NCBI RefSeq assembly: GCF_020216025.1 | Contig: NZ_JAIWNC010000034.1 | Location: 39,330-103,329 of the forward strand | DNA from: Jidongwangia harbinensis | GTDB lineage: Bacteria > Actinomycetota > Actinomycetes > Mycobacteriales > Micromonosporaceae | Reading direction: 5' to 3' | DNA: 64,000 nucleotides | Shown here: positions 26,473 to 33,442 of the stretch, piece by piece | Position numbering within the stretch: the stretch's first letter is position 1 | Layout: each line of letters begins with the position of its first letter | The notes under the pieces: model-generated | Seen by the model: the letters and a program-made list of their open reading frames with translations, nothing else | What the model was told of the DNA's origin: nothing | Databases searched by the model: none | Program-made: the position numbers and the translations under genes

Positions 26473-26646
26473 TTACCTGACCGAGCAGGTGACCCGAGCT
26501 TTCAGGTTGTCGAGCAGTGCGGTGGTGGGGAGGCCGTACTCGGCGAAACCCACCATCGCGATGGAGTGGATGACCCCGATCAGCCTGCCGATGTGGTCAG
26601 CCGCCGGAAGGCCCTGCGCGGCGTGGAAATACGACGTCGACCTCAT
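26473..26646 (-). CDS. Small hypothetical protein (57 residues)
   Basis: The minus strand has a compact reading frame starting ATG AGG TCG (MRSTSYFHAAQGLPAADHIG) and continuing RLIGVIHSIAMVGFAEYGLP to a TAA. AAGGGGG lies about ten bases upstream as a possible ribosome-binding site. No family is recognised. The mixed hydrophobic middle (LIGVIHSIAMVGF) could be one short amphipathic or membrane helix. Its start touches the divergent Mpg gene region, and it precedes the xylanase gene on the same strand by 60 bases. Coding status is uncertain; it could be a decayed remnant. Confidence 0.4.
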   Translation of the reverse strand: MRSTSYFHAAQGLPAADHIGRLIGVIHSIAMVGFAEYGLPTTALLDNLKARVTCSVR

Positions 26647-26689
26647 GAGTGCCGGACCCCCTTCGACTGCCTTCTGCTTTCCTTGGAAC

Positions 26690-27301
26690 GTGACCTACCC
26701 CTGGCTCGACGCCCCCGCGACTTCGGTCGCCGACACCGCGCGCCAACTGCTCGGCTGGCTGGCGGTGGCCAACGGCGTCACCATCCGGCTCACCGAGACT
26801 GAGGCGTATGCAGGACTGGGCGGGGACCCCGCCAGCCACGCCCATCGAGGCCGGACCTCGCGTAACGCGGCGATGTTCGGGCCGGCCGGCCACCTCTATC
26901 TCTACCGCATATACGGGTTACACACCTGCGCCAATGTGACGTGCGGAGCCGCGGGGCAGCCTGCGGCAGTTCTCCTGCGCGCGGGGCAGGTCGTGAGCGG
27001 TGTCGACGTGGCCCGGGCCCGGCGACCCTCGGCGAAGCGCGACGTCGATCTCGCTTCCGGGCCGGCGCGCCTCGTCGAGGCGCTTGGCTTGCCACTCACG
27101 GCCTATGGCTCATCCGTGGTTGACGGCACGGGCCCACTGACCCTGCATCCTCCGCCCGAGCCGGTCCCGGACGAGCGCGTCGTAGCTGGTCCTCGGGTGG
27201 GCGTAACCGCTGCGCACGATCTGGCGTGGCGATTCTCGCTCGCCGGCGACCCCACCGTCAGCGCCTACCGTCGCCACGTGCCCCGTAGCAGCCGGACCTA
27301 G
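26690..27301 (+). CDS. mpg: 3-methyladenine DNA glycosylase (AAG/Mpg family)
   Basis: A 203-residue base-excision repair enzyme that removes alkylated and deaminated purines. It aligns with human AAG by eye. TIRLTETEAYAG contains the catalytic glutamate (Glu38) and intercalating-loop tyrosine, followed by DPASHAHRGRTSRNAAMF and GHLYLYRIYGLHTCANV with the substrate-pocket asparagine. The GTG at 26690 (VTYPWLDAPA) matches the usual family start; an in-frame ATG at 26645 would add 15 residues. Codon use is less GC-rich than in neighbouring genes (for example CGCATATACGGGTTACAC), which hints at more recent acquisition. It ends one base before the convergent VOC gene. Confidence 0.88.
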   Translation: MTYPWLDAPATSVADTARQLLGWLAVANGVTIRLTETEAYAGLGGDPASHAHRGRTSRNAAMFGPAGHLYLYRIYGLHTCANVTCGAAGQPAAVLLRAGQVVSGVDVARARRPSAKRDVDLASGPARLVEALGLPLTAYGSSVVDGTGPLTLHPPPEPVPDERVVAGPRVGVTAAHDLAWRFSLAGDPTVSAYRRHVPRSSRT

Positions 27302-27302
27302 C

Positions 27303-27761
27303 CTAGTCGTCGTCCTCAGGTGCGCTGCGCGAGACGCAGAACTCGTTGCCCTCCGGGTCGGCGAGCGTGACCCAGGTGTGCGGCCCCTGACGCCCGTCGT
27401 GCAGGCGCGTGGCGCCGCGGGCGGTGAGCTTGCCGACCGCGGCCTCGACGTCGCCGTCCACGCCGATCCGGACGTCGAGGTGCATCCGGTTCTTTCCCGC
27501 CTTCTTCTCCGGCACCAGCTGGAACAGCAGCCGGGGGGCCCGCTTCAGCCCGTCCGGGTGGCGGATCGCCGCGCCTTCCCGCCACACCAGGGTGCCGCGG
27601 TGGACCTTGGTGTCGCCGTCCGACGCGTAGCCCTCGGCGATCATGCGCCGGATGAACGCCTCGTCGGACGGCTCCACCACCCAGTCCAGCGTCTCGGCCC
27701 ACCAGTCGGCGAGCGTGTGCGGGTCGGCGCTGTCCTGCGTGACCTGGAATTCGTATGCCAA
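27303..27761 (-). CDS. VOC (glyoxalase/bleomycin-resistance) family protein
   Basis: A 152-residue protein with the paired beta-alpha-beta motifs of the vicinal-oxygen-chelate fold. It starts LAYEFQVTQDSADPHTLADWWAETLDW, and its second half has MHLDVRIGVDGDVEAAVGKL and WVTLADPEGNEFCVS. These are typical of actinobacterial glyoxalase-like proteins with unknown substrates. The start is TTG at 27761, preferred because GAGGTGA lies seven bases upstream and no ATG/GTG fits the fold start. It is divergent from the WYL regulator with 93 bases between them, so that regulator may control it (inference). Confidence 0.83.
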   Translation of the reverse strand: MAYEFQVTQDSADPHTLADWWAETLDWVVEPSDEAFIRRMIAEGYASDGDTKVHRGTLVWREGAAIRHPDGLKRAPRLLFQLVPEKKAGKNRMHLDVRIGVDGDVEAAVGKLTARGATRLHDGRQGPHTWVTLADPEGNEFCVSRSAPEDDD

Positions 27762-27854
27762 CGGGATCACCTCGGAATTCGACGGAATGGGCGACAGCGA
27801 GGCTAGCCGCCATTGCGGACAGTATCGTTCCTCGATCGGTGTCAGACTCGGATC

Positions 27855-28841
27855 ATGCTCGACACGTCGGCCCGCCTGCTGCGCCTGCTCGCCCTCCTGC
27901 CGACCCGGCCGGACTGGACCGGCCCGGAGCTGGCCGCCCGGCTGGAGGTGACCGGGCGAACGGTGCGCCGCGACATGGCCCGGCTGCGCGAGCTGGGCTA
28001 TCCGGTACAGGCCACCCCGGGCGTGGCCGGCGGTTACCGGCTCGCGGCCGGATCGACCCTGCCGCCGCTGCTGCTGGACGACGACGAGGCCGTCGCGGTG
28101 GTGCTCAGCCTGCGGACCGCGACCCACCAGGGCGTGACCGGCGGCGCGGAGACCGCGGTGCGCGCGCTGGCCAAGCTGGAGCGGGTCCTGCCGGCCCGGC
28201 TGCGCCGGCGTGCGGCGGCGCTGCGGCTGGCCACGGTCCCGCTGACCGGCCCGGCGCCGACCGCGGACCCGGACGTGCTGACCGTGATCGCCGAGGCGTG
28301 CCGGGACCAGCACCGGCTCACCTTCGGATACCGCGACCGGGACGGCGCGGCGAGCGTGCGCACGACCGAGCCGCACCGGCTGGTGCACACCGGCCGCCGC
28401 TGGTACCTGGTGGCCCGCGACCACGACCGCGACGACTGGCGCACGTTCCGCGCCGACCGGATCGACGATCCGCGGCCGACCGGGATCCGGTTCACGCCGC
28501 GGAATCCGCCGGACGCCGCGGCCTTCGTCGCCGACGCCGTCACCACCGGGCCCTACCGCCTCCGCGCCCGGGTGCGGGTGCACGCGCCGGCCCACGTGGT
28601 GGCCGAGCGGTTCCCGCCCGGCACCGGCGTCGTCGAAGCGGTGGACCGGCACAGCTGCCTGCTGGTCACCGGCGCCGACCGGCTCGCGCCGATCGCCGTG
28701 CACCTGGCGGCGCTCGGCCACGACTTCACCGTGCTGGAACCGGCGGAACTGGTCGACGAACTCGGGACGCTGGCGGCCCGCCTCGCCGCCGCGCACCGCG
28801 CCTCGGCGGCCGGAATCTGTCGTACCCCCGTGTCATCCTGA
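27855..28841 (+). CDS. HTH-WYL transcriptional regulator
   Basis: A 328-residue regulator. The N-terminal DeoR-type helix-turn-helix reads RLLRLLALLPTRPDWTGPELA, then TGRTVRRDMARLRELGYPVQ and GVAGGYRLAAG. The WYL ligand-binding domain lies around residues 135-215 (LTFGYRDRDG, TEPHRLVHTGRRWYLVARD, WRTFRADRI), and a WCX-like C-terminal domain follows (RLRARVRVHAPAHVVAERF). WYL proteins often sense nucleic acids or nucleotides. The ATG at 27855 begins the HTH; an upstream in-frame start at 27813 is less likely. The probable target is the divergent VOC gene. Confidence 0.93.
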   Translation: MLDTSARLLRLLALLPTRPDWTGPELAARLEVTGRTVRRDMARLRELGYPVQATPGVAGGYRLAAGSTLPPLLLDDDEAVAVVLSLRTATHQGVTGGAETAVRALAKLERVLPARLRRRAAALRLATVPLTGPAPTADPDVLTVIAEACRDQHRLTFGYRDRDGAASVRTTEPHRLVHTGRRWYLVARDHDRDDWRTFRADRIDDPRPTGIRFTPRNPPDAAAFVADAVTTGPYRLRARVRVHAPAHVVAERFPPGTGVVEAVDRHSCLLVTGADRLAPIAVHLAALGHDFTVLEPAELVDELGTLAARLAAAHRASAAGICRTPVSS

Positions 28842-28845
28842 TGCC

Positions 28846-29148
28846 GTGGTGGTCACCTTCGACGCCGAGCTGTGGATCTGGGATGCCCGGCGCGGCGACA
28901 GCTGGACGTTCGTCAGCCTGCCCGGGGAGGTCTCCGGGGACATCCGGGACCGGGCCGGCGGGCTGCGCCGGGGCTTCGGGTCGGTGCGGGTGCGGGCCAC
29001 CATCGGCAGCAGCACCTGGACCACGTCGATCTTCCCGGACAGCGCCCGGGGCGCCTACGTGCTGCCGGTCAAGCGCGGCATCCGGCGGGCCGAGTCGCTG
29101 GAGGCGGGCGACCGCGCGGCCGTCACGGTCGAGCTCGTCGACGTCTGA
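28846..29148 (+). CDS. DUF1905-family small protein
   Basis: A 100-residue protein starting VVTFDAELWIWDARRGDSWTF. It continues FVSLPGEVSGDIRDRA and GFGSVRVRATIGSSTWTTSIF, ending in a strand-rich segment YVLPVKRGIRRAESLEAGD. This matches the DUF1905 domain, a small beta-barrel found alone or next to YdeI-like proteins, without known activity. The GTG at 28846 follows the WYL stop by four bases, so the two are probably co-transcribed. Confidence 0.8.
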   Translation: MVVTFDAELWIWDARRGDSWTFVSLPGEVSGDIRDRAGGLRRGFGSVRVRATIGSSTWTTSIFPDSARGAYVLPVKRGIRRAESLEAGDRAAVTVELVDV

Positions 29149-29200
29149 GCAGCCGGCCCGCCTCCCGGTCTCGGCGAGCAGCCCCACCACCGGCACCCGG

Positions 29201-29875
29201 TCAGCTCGCGACGAACTGACGGAACCGTTCCACCGCGCGGCCGGAGACCGCCGGGCCGTGGCCGAACACGGCGTGCGCGAAGTCCAGTTCGGCCAGCCGG
29301 GCCACGCTGCGGGCCTGCTCGTCCAGGTCGGCCGAGACCATCCGCGGGGTGCTGCCGATCCGCCCGCCGCGTTTGCCGGCCGCCGCGTCGCCGGCGAACA
29401 GCACGCCCTCGGCCCGGTCGAGCAGATAGGACACGTGCCCGGCGGTGTGGCCGGGGGTGTGCAGCGCGGTGAAGCCGGGGACGGGCGTGGCCCGGTCCGT
29501 GGTCACCAGGTCGTCCACCGGTGCCGGCTCGGGGGTGCCGAGCAGCAGGCCGACCAGCTTGACCACCGGGTGCCGGACCACCGCGCGGGCCTCGCCGGTC
29601 ACGTACGGCGCGTCCAGCCGGTGGGCGACGACCCGGGCCCCGCTGCGGCGGCACAGGTCGGCGACGCTGCCGGTGTGATCGGGGTGGTGGTGGGTGAGCA
29701 GGATCGTGCGGACGTCGCCGACGGTACGGCGGATGCCGTGCAGCGCCCGGTCGATGGTGGCCGACCGGCGGGGCAGGCCGGTGTCCACCAGCACCACGCC
29801 GTCGTCGGTCACGACCACGTGCATGTTGACGTATCCGATGCCGAGTTCGAACACTCCGTCGACCACTTCGCGCAC
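29201..29875 (-). CDS. Metallo-beta-lactamase-fold hydrolase (glyoxalase II-like)
   Basis: A 224-residue MBL protein. Zinc ligands are in ILLTHHHPDHTGSVADL, HTPGHTAGHVSYLL and VLFAGDAAAG, with a final histidine in HAVFGHGPAV. The N-terminus VREVVDGVFELGIGYVNMHVV is typical of the YcbL/glyoxalase II-like branch. A thioester or lactone substrate is plausible but unassigned. The GTG at 29875 is chosen because homologues begin at VxEVxxGVF; a 14-residue extension to 29917 is possible. It is divergent from the membrane protein gene at 30002, with a CebR-type palindrome in between. Confidence 0.82.
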   Translation of the reverse strand: MREVVDGVFELGIGYVNMHVVVTDDGVVLVDTGLPRRSATIDRALHGIRRTVGDVRTILLTHHHPDHTGSVADLCRRSGARVVAHRLDAPYVTGEARAVVRHPVVKLVGLLLGTPEPAPVDDLVTTDRATPVPGFTALHTPGHTAGHVSYLLDRAEGVLFAGDAAAGKRGGRIGSTPRMVSADLDEQARSVARLAELDFAHAVFGHGPAVSGRAVERFRQFVAS

Positions 29876-29967
29876 CCGCCGATGATGACACCGCGGAGTC
29901 CCGATCTGGCGCTTCACTAGGAACGACGCGCCGTAAAGACTATGTCAGACATTGATGATCTGCGATG

Positions 29968-29983
29968 ATGGGAGCGCTCCCAT
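29968..29983. promoter_or_regulatory. Perfect CebR/LacI-type operator palindrome
   Basis: ATGGGAGCGCTCCCAT is a perfect 16-base palindrome that contains TGGGAGCGCTCCCA, the operator sequence known for the cellobiose repressor CebR and close LacI-family relatives in actinobacteria. It ends 8 bases before the GGAGG (29992-29996) of the gene at 30002. A bound repressor would block that gene directly. Confidence 0.75.
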
Positions 29984-30001
29984 GAACCGCCGGAGGCTCC
30001 C

Positions 30002-30556
30002 ATGACCGCCACATTGGAATCCGCCGTCCGTCATTTCCGGCATCGTCGCCGCCCGTCCCCGTACCCCCTCGCGTTGGTCCTGGTGATCGCCTGGACCGCG
30101 ATGTTCCTGACCGTGCCGCACATCCGCATCGGCGCGGACCTCCGCCAAGTCGCCCTCTTCGCCCACCTGGCCGCGCTCGTGCTCGGCTTCGGCGCCGTGC
30201 TCACGCTGGACTGGTTCGGCCTGATGTGGATCCTGCGCCGGCAGACCCTCACCACGCTGGTCCGGGTGGCGCAGGTGGTGCACACCCCGATCTGGCTCGG
30301 GCTCGCCGGCCTGACGCTCAGCGGCGTGCTGCTCGCGCCGAACACGTCGGCGCCGCTGACCGTGGTGAAACTGGTCGCCGTGCTCGGTGTGGCACTCAAC
30401 GGCCTGGCCGCCGGCAAGGTGCAGCAGCGCATGCTGGCACTGGACGGCGCCACCCCGCCCCGCCGGCTGCTCGCCACCAGCGTCCTGGTCGCCACCATCT
30501 CCCAGGCGGGCTGGTGGACCGCCATGCTGGTCGGATTTCTCAACGCCCAGGACTGA
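30002..30556 (+). CDS. Integral membrane protein of unknown function
   Basis: A 184-residue protein with a short basic N-terminus (HFRHRRRPSPYP) and about five hydrophobic helices: LALVLVIAWTAMFLTVP, FAHLAALVLGFGAVLTLDWFG, TPIWLGLAGLTLSGVLLA, LTVVKLVAVLGVALNGLAAG and LLATSVLVATISQAGWWTAM. The LDWFGLMWIL segment and distribution of helices recall small DUF2214/CopD-like membrane proteins, but no confident family match is made. GGAGG lies five bases before the ATG, and the CebR-like palindrome lies just before that. It is probably regulated by a LacI-family repressor. Confidence 0.75.
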   Translation: MTATLESAVRHFRHRRRPSPYPLALVLVIAWTAMFLTVPHIRIGADLRQVALFAHLAALVLGFGAVLTLDWFGLMWILRRQTLTTLVRVAQVVHTPIWLGLAGLTLSGVLLAPNTSAPLTVVKLVAVLGVALNGLAAGKVQQRMLALDGATPPRRLLATSVLVATISQAGWWTAMLVGFLNAQD

Positions 30557-30608
30557 ACCGGCCGGGCCGCCGGCATGAGCCGGTGCCGGCGCGGGCAACA
30601 GGGGCGTC

Positions 30609-31589
30609 ATGCCCACCGCCTCGCCGCCACCGGCCAGCCCGGCCCGGTTGTCCCCCCGGGCGTGGTGGCACACGCTGCGGCGCACCGTGCGCGAGTTCCG
30701 CAACGACAGCCTGCTGGACTGGGCGGCCGCGCTCACCTACTACGGTGTGCTGTCGGTCTTCCCGGGGCTGATCCTGCTCGCCTCGGTGCTCGGCCTGGTC
30801 GGCCCGGCCGCCACCCGGCCGCTGATCGACAGCCTCACCGGGGTGGCACCCGGACCGGTCCGGCAGATCCTCGCCGACAGCCTGCGCAGCCTGGACCGGG
30901 ACGGGGACGCCGCCGGCGTGCTCGCCGTCGTCGGGCTGGCCGGCGCGCTGTGGTCGGCGTCCGGTTACGTGGGCGCGTTCATGCGGGCCGCCAACGCGAT
31001 CTACGACGTACCCGAGGGCCGCCCGCTCTGGAAGACCCTGCCGGTCCGGATCGGGGTCACGCTCGTGGTCGGCGCCATGCTGGCCGCCAGCGCGCTGATC
31101 GTGCTGTTCACCGGGGAACTGGCCGAGTGGCTGGGCCGGCTGGTCGGCGCGGACCGGACCGCCGTCACGGTGTGGTCGATCGCCAAGTGGCCGGTGCTGG
31201 CGGTGCTGGTCAGCGCGGTGCTGGGCATCCTCTACTGGGCTTCGCCCAACGCCCGGCAGGCCGGTCTGAAATGGATCAGCCCGGGCGGGCTGCTCGCGGT
31301 CGTGCTCTGGGTCGCGGCCTCGGTCGGATTCGGGGTGTACGCGGCCAACTTCGGCTCGTACCACAGGACCTACGGCACGCTCGGTGGCGTCGCGGTGTTC
31401 CTGGTGTGGATGTGGATCTCGAACATCGCCATCCTGCTCGGCGCGGAACTGGACGCCGAGTTGCACCGCAGCCGGGCCATCGCGACCGGGTATCCGTCCG
31501 ACTCGGAACCGTATGTCCGGCTGCGCGACACCCGGGCGCTGGACGAGCGCCAGAAGGAAGCGGTCGCCGACCCGCCGCCGCCCGGCTGA
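30609..31589 (+). CDS. YihY/BrkB-family inner-membrane protein
   Basis: A 326-residue membrane protein with six predicted helices. Family signatures are LLDWAAALTYYGVLSVFPGL near residue 40, ALWSASGYVGAFMRAANAIYDVPEGR, and YGTLGGVAVFLVWMWISNIAILLGAELDAEL in the last third. The family was once mis-called ribonuclease BN; its role is unclear, with possible links to envelope processes. The acidic C-terminal tail is cytoplasmic. The ATG at 30609 lies 52 bases after the preceding gene. Confidence 0.93.
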   Translation: MPTASPPPASPARLSPRAWWHTLRRTVREFRNDSLLDWAAALTYYGVLSVFPGLILLASVLGLVGPAATRPLIDSLTGVAPGPVRQILADSLRSLDRDGDAAGVLAVVGLAGALWSASGYVGAFMRAANAIYDVPEGRPLWKTLPVRIGVTLVVGAMLAASALIVLFTGELAEWLGRLVGADRTAVTVWSIAKWPVLAVLVSAVLGILYWASPNARQAGLKWISPGGLLAVVLWVAASVGFGVYAANFGSYHRTYGTLGGVAVFLVWMWISNIAILLGAELDAELHRSRAIATGYPSDSEPYVRLRDTRALDERQKEAVADPPPPG

Positions 31590-31664
31590 CCTCGGGGTCC
31601 GGGATCGCGGCGGTTGACGGTCATCACTATGATCTCCCCGCACGCATCAACGGGGAGGAACTCT

Positions 31665-33182
31665 GTGGCACCCTCACGCCTGCGCCGGCTGGTTGCCGGT
31701 CTGGCCGGACTGATCGCGAGCGCCGCGCTGGCGCCGCTCCCGGCGAACGCCGCGCCCACGCCGCCCGAGCTGTCGTTCGAGCACGTCGCGCTGGTCCCGG
31801 ACGGCCCGGCGAAGATCCAGCACGTGAGCTACTTCAGCTATCAGCCGACCGGCGGCGCGCCGTACACGTTGCACGACGTCAAGGCCACCATCGACACGTC
31901 CAAGCTGGCCGGTGTCGCGACCGTGGAGCTGTTCGGCAACTCCGGCGGGGCGTGCCGGACCGCCGGCACGCTGATCACCTGCACGTTCGACGCGCTCGGT
32001 GCGCCCGAGGGCTACGCCGGCGTCGCGATGGTGAGCTACCGCGCCGCCGAGGGTGCCGCGGTCGGCGCGGAGGGCACCGCCACCCTCACGATCAGCAGCC
32101 GTGAGCTGGGCTCGGTGACCCGCACCGCGAAGATCACGGTGGCCGAGGGCGTGCAGCTCGCGGCGGCCGGCGAGACGATCCTGTCGCGCACCTCGAAGCC
32201 CGGCGGCACGGTGTCGGTGCCGCTGTCGGTGCGCAACGACGGCAAGAACGCCATCACCGGCGTCGAGATGTTCTTCTACATCGACCCGTGGTATTCGCCG
32301 GCCAAGCGCTACCGCAACTGCGTGTACGGCGCCAGCGCGGCGTACTGCCACTTCGAGACGACGCTGCAGCCGGGCACCACGTACGCCGTCTCCGAGCCGG
32401 TCGGCGTCAAGGTGCGTGCCGACATTCCGGCCCCGTCCGTCGTCGGACCGACGTACAACTGGAAGACCCCGGTCGACAACCGGGACAACGTCGACCGGGT
32501 GATGGCGCAGCAGGGCCGGGCCGGCACCCAGGGTGAGCTGAAGCTGGTGGCGCAGTCCGCGGCGAAGGGCGCGCAGACCGACACCGGCGGCGGCGTCGAC
32601 TGGCACAATGTGATCATCGACGTGCAGGGCACCCAGACCGCGGACGTGGCCGCGGTCGGCGCCAAGGTCACCGCCGCGGTCGGCAAGACCGTCGAGGCGA
32701 AGGTCGGCGTCCGCAACCTCGGCCCGGCGTTTCTTCCCGGCTTCCCGGAGCCGGCCGCGACCGCGACCGTGCGGATTCCGAAGGGCACGACCGTGGCGTC
32801 CGTGCCGGACGACTGCGTGGCGACGGGCAACGACAGGACCACGTACGTCTGCACCACCACGGTCATGCCGTTCGACCCGGACACCACGATCACCTGGCCG
32901 TTCCGGCTCACCGTCACCAAGTCCGGTGAACTGGTCGGCTCGGTGACCGCCAAGGCCGCCGGCGGCGACCCGAAGGCCGGCAACGACACGGCCAAGCTGA
33001 CCGTGAACCAGGCCCGGGCCGTGAGCACCACCCCGACCACCAGGCCGGCGGCCGGCGGCTCCGGCGGTGGTGCCACGCTGCCGATCACCGGTGCTCCGGT
33101 CGCGGTGGTCGCGGGGGTCGGTGTGGTGCTGCTGGTGGGCGGGATCGCGGCGTTCACGCTGACCCGGCGCCGGAGGACCTGA
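31665..33182 (+). CDS. LPXTG-anchored cell-wall surface protein
   Basis: A 505-residue secreted protein. It has a signal peptide (VAPSRLRRLVAGLAGLIASAAL to about residue 30, ANA-AP). Two or three Ig/DUF11-like beta domains follow (ITVAEGVQLAAAGETILSRT, VKVGVRNLGP-type text as KVGVRNLGPAFLPGF). A Thr/Pro/Ser linker precedes the sortase signal LPITG at residues 472-476, a hydrophobic helix and RRRRT. It is therefore predicted to be covalently linked to peptidoglycan by a sortase. The GTG at 31665 has GGGGAGGAA five bases upstream; in-frame ATGs further up lack this. No sortase gene is in the window. The role (adhesion, spore surface) is unknown. Confidence 0.87.
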   Translation: MAPSRLRRLVAGLAGLIASAALAPLPANAAPTPPELSFEHVALVPDGPAKIQHVSYFSYQPTGGAPYTLHDVKATIDTSKLAGVATVELFGNSGGACRTAGTLITCTFDALGAPEGYAGVAMVSYRAAEGAAVGAEGTATLTISSRELGSVTRTAKITVAEGVQLAAAGETILSRTSKPGGTVSVPLSVRNDGKNAITGVEMFFYIDPWYSPAKRYRNCVYGASAAYCHFETTLQPGTTYAVSEPVGVKVRADIPAPSVVGPTYNWKTPVDNRDNVDRVMAQQGRAGTQGELKLVAQSAAKGAQTDTGGGVDWHNVIIDVQGTQTADVAAVGAKVTAAVGKTVEAKVGVRNLGPAFLPGFPEPAATATVRIPKGTTVASVPDDCVATGNDRTTYVCTTTVMPFDPDTTITWPFRLTVTKSGELVGSVTAKAAGGDPKAGNDTAKLTVNQARAVSTTPTTRPAAGGSGGGATLPITGAPVAVVAGVGVVLLVGGIAAFTLTRRRRT

Positions 33183-33335
33183 CCGGGCCGGCCGGAATGG
33201 CCGGTGCATGATCGACGGCTGAATGGCCGGTGTGGGCGGTGGCCCGCGCCGGCCATCGTCGTCTCCGGTGGCCGAATTGGACGGGCCTGTCCCGCCTTGT
33301 CGTGACGATCTCCCGGCGAGGCAGGGCTCCTTTTT

Positions 33336-33371
33336 GTTTCGTCGATGAAACTTCTGGATTTCGAGTCGAAA
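33336..33371. promoter_or_regulatory. Two palindromes upstream of the secreted mosaic protein
   Basis: GTTTCGTCGATGAAAC (33336-33351, one mismatched pair) and TTTCGAGTCGAAA (33359-33371, perfect around a central G) share TTTCG half-sites. Their centres are about 21.5 bases apart, two helical turns. They lie 72-107 bases before the ATG at 33443. The spacing suggests two dimers of one regulator on the same face of the DNA. The rest of 33183-33442 shows only a 12-base direct repeat, GAATGGCCGGTG at 33195 and 33221. Confidence 0.5.
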
Positions 33372-33442
33372 GTGGTTGATGATATCGGCGCAAGTGGATC
33401 GTCGTGGTCAGCGCGACCGATCCGGTGACCTGAAGGAGCGCC

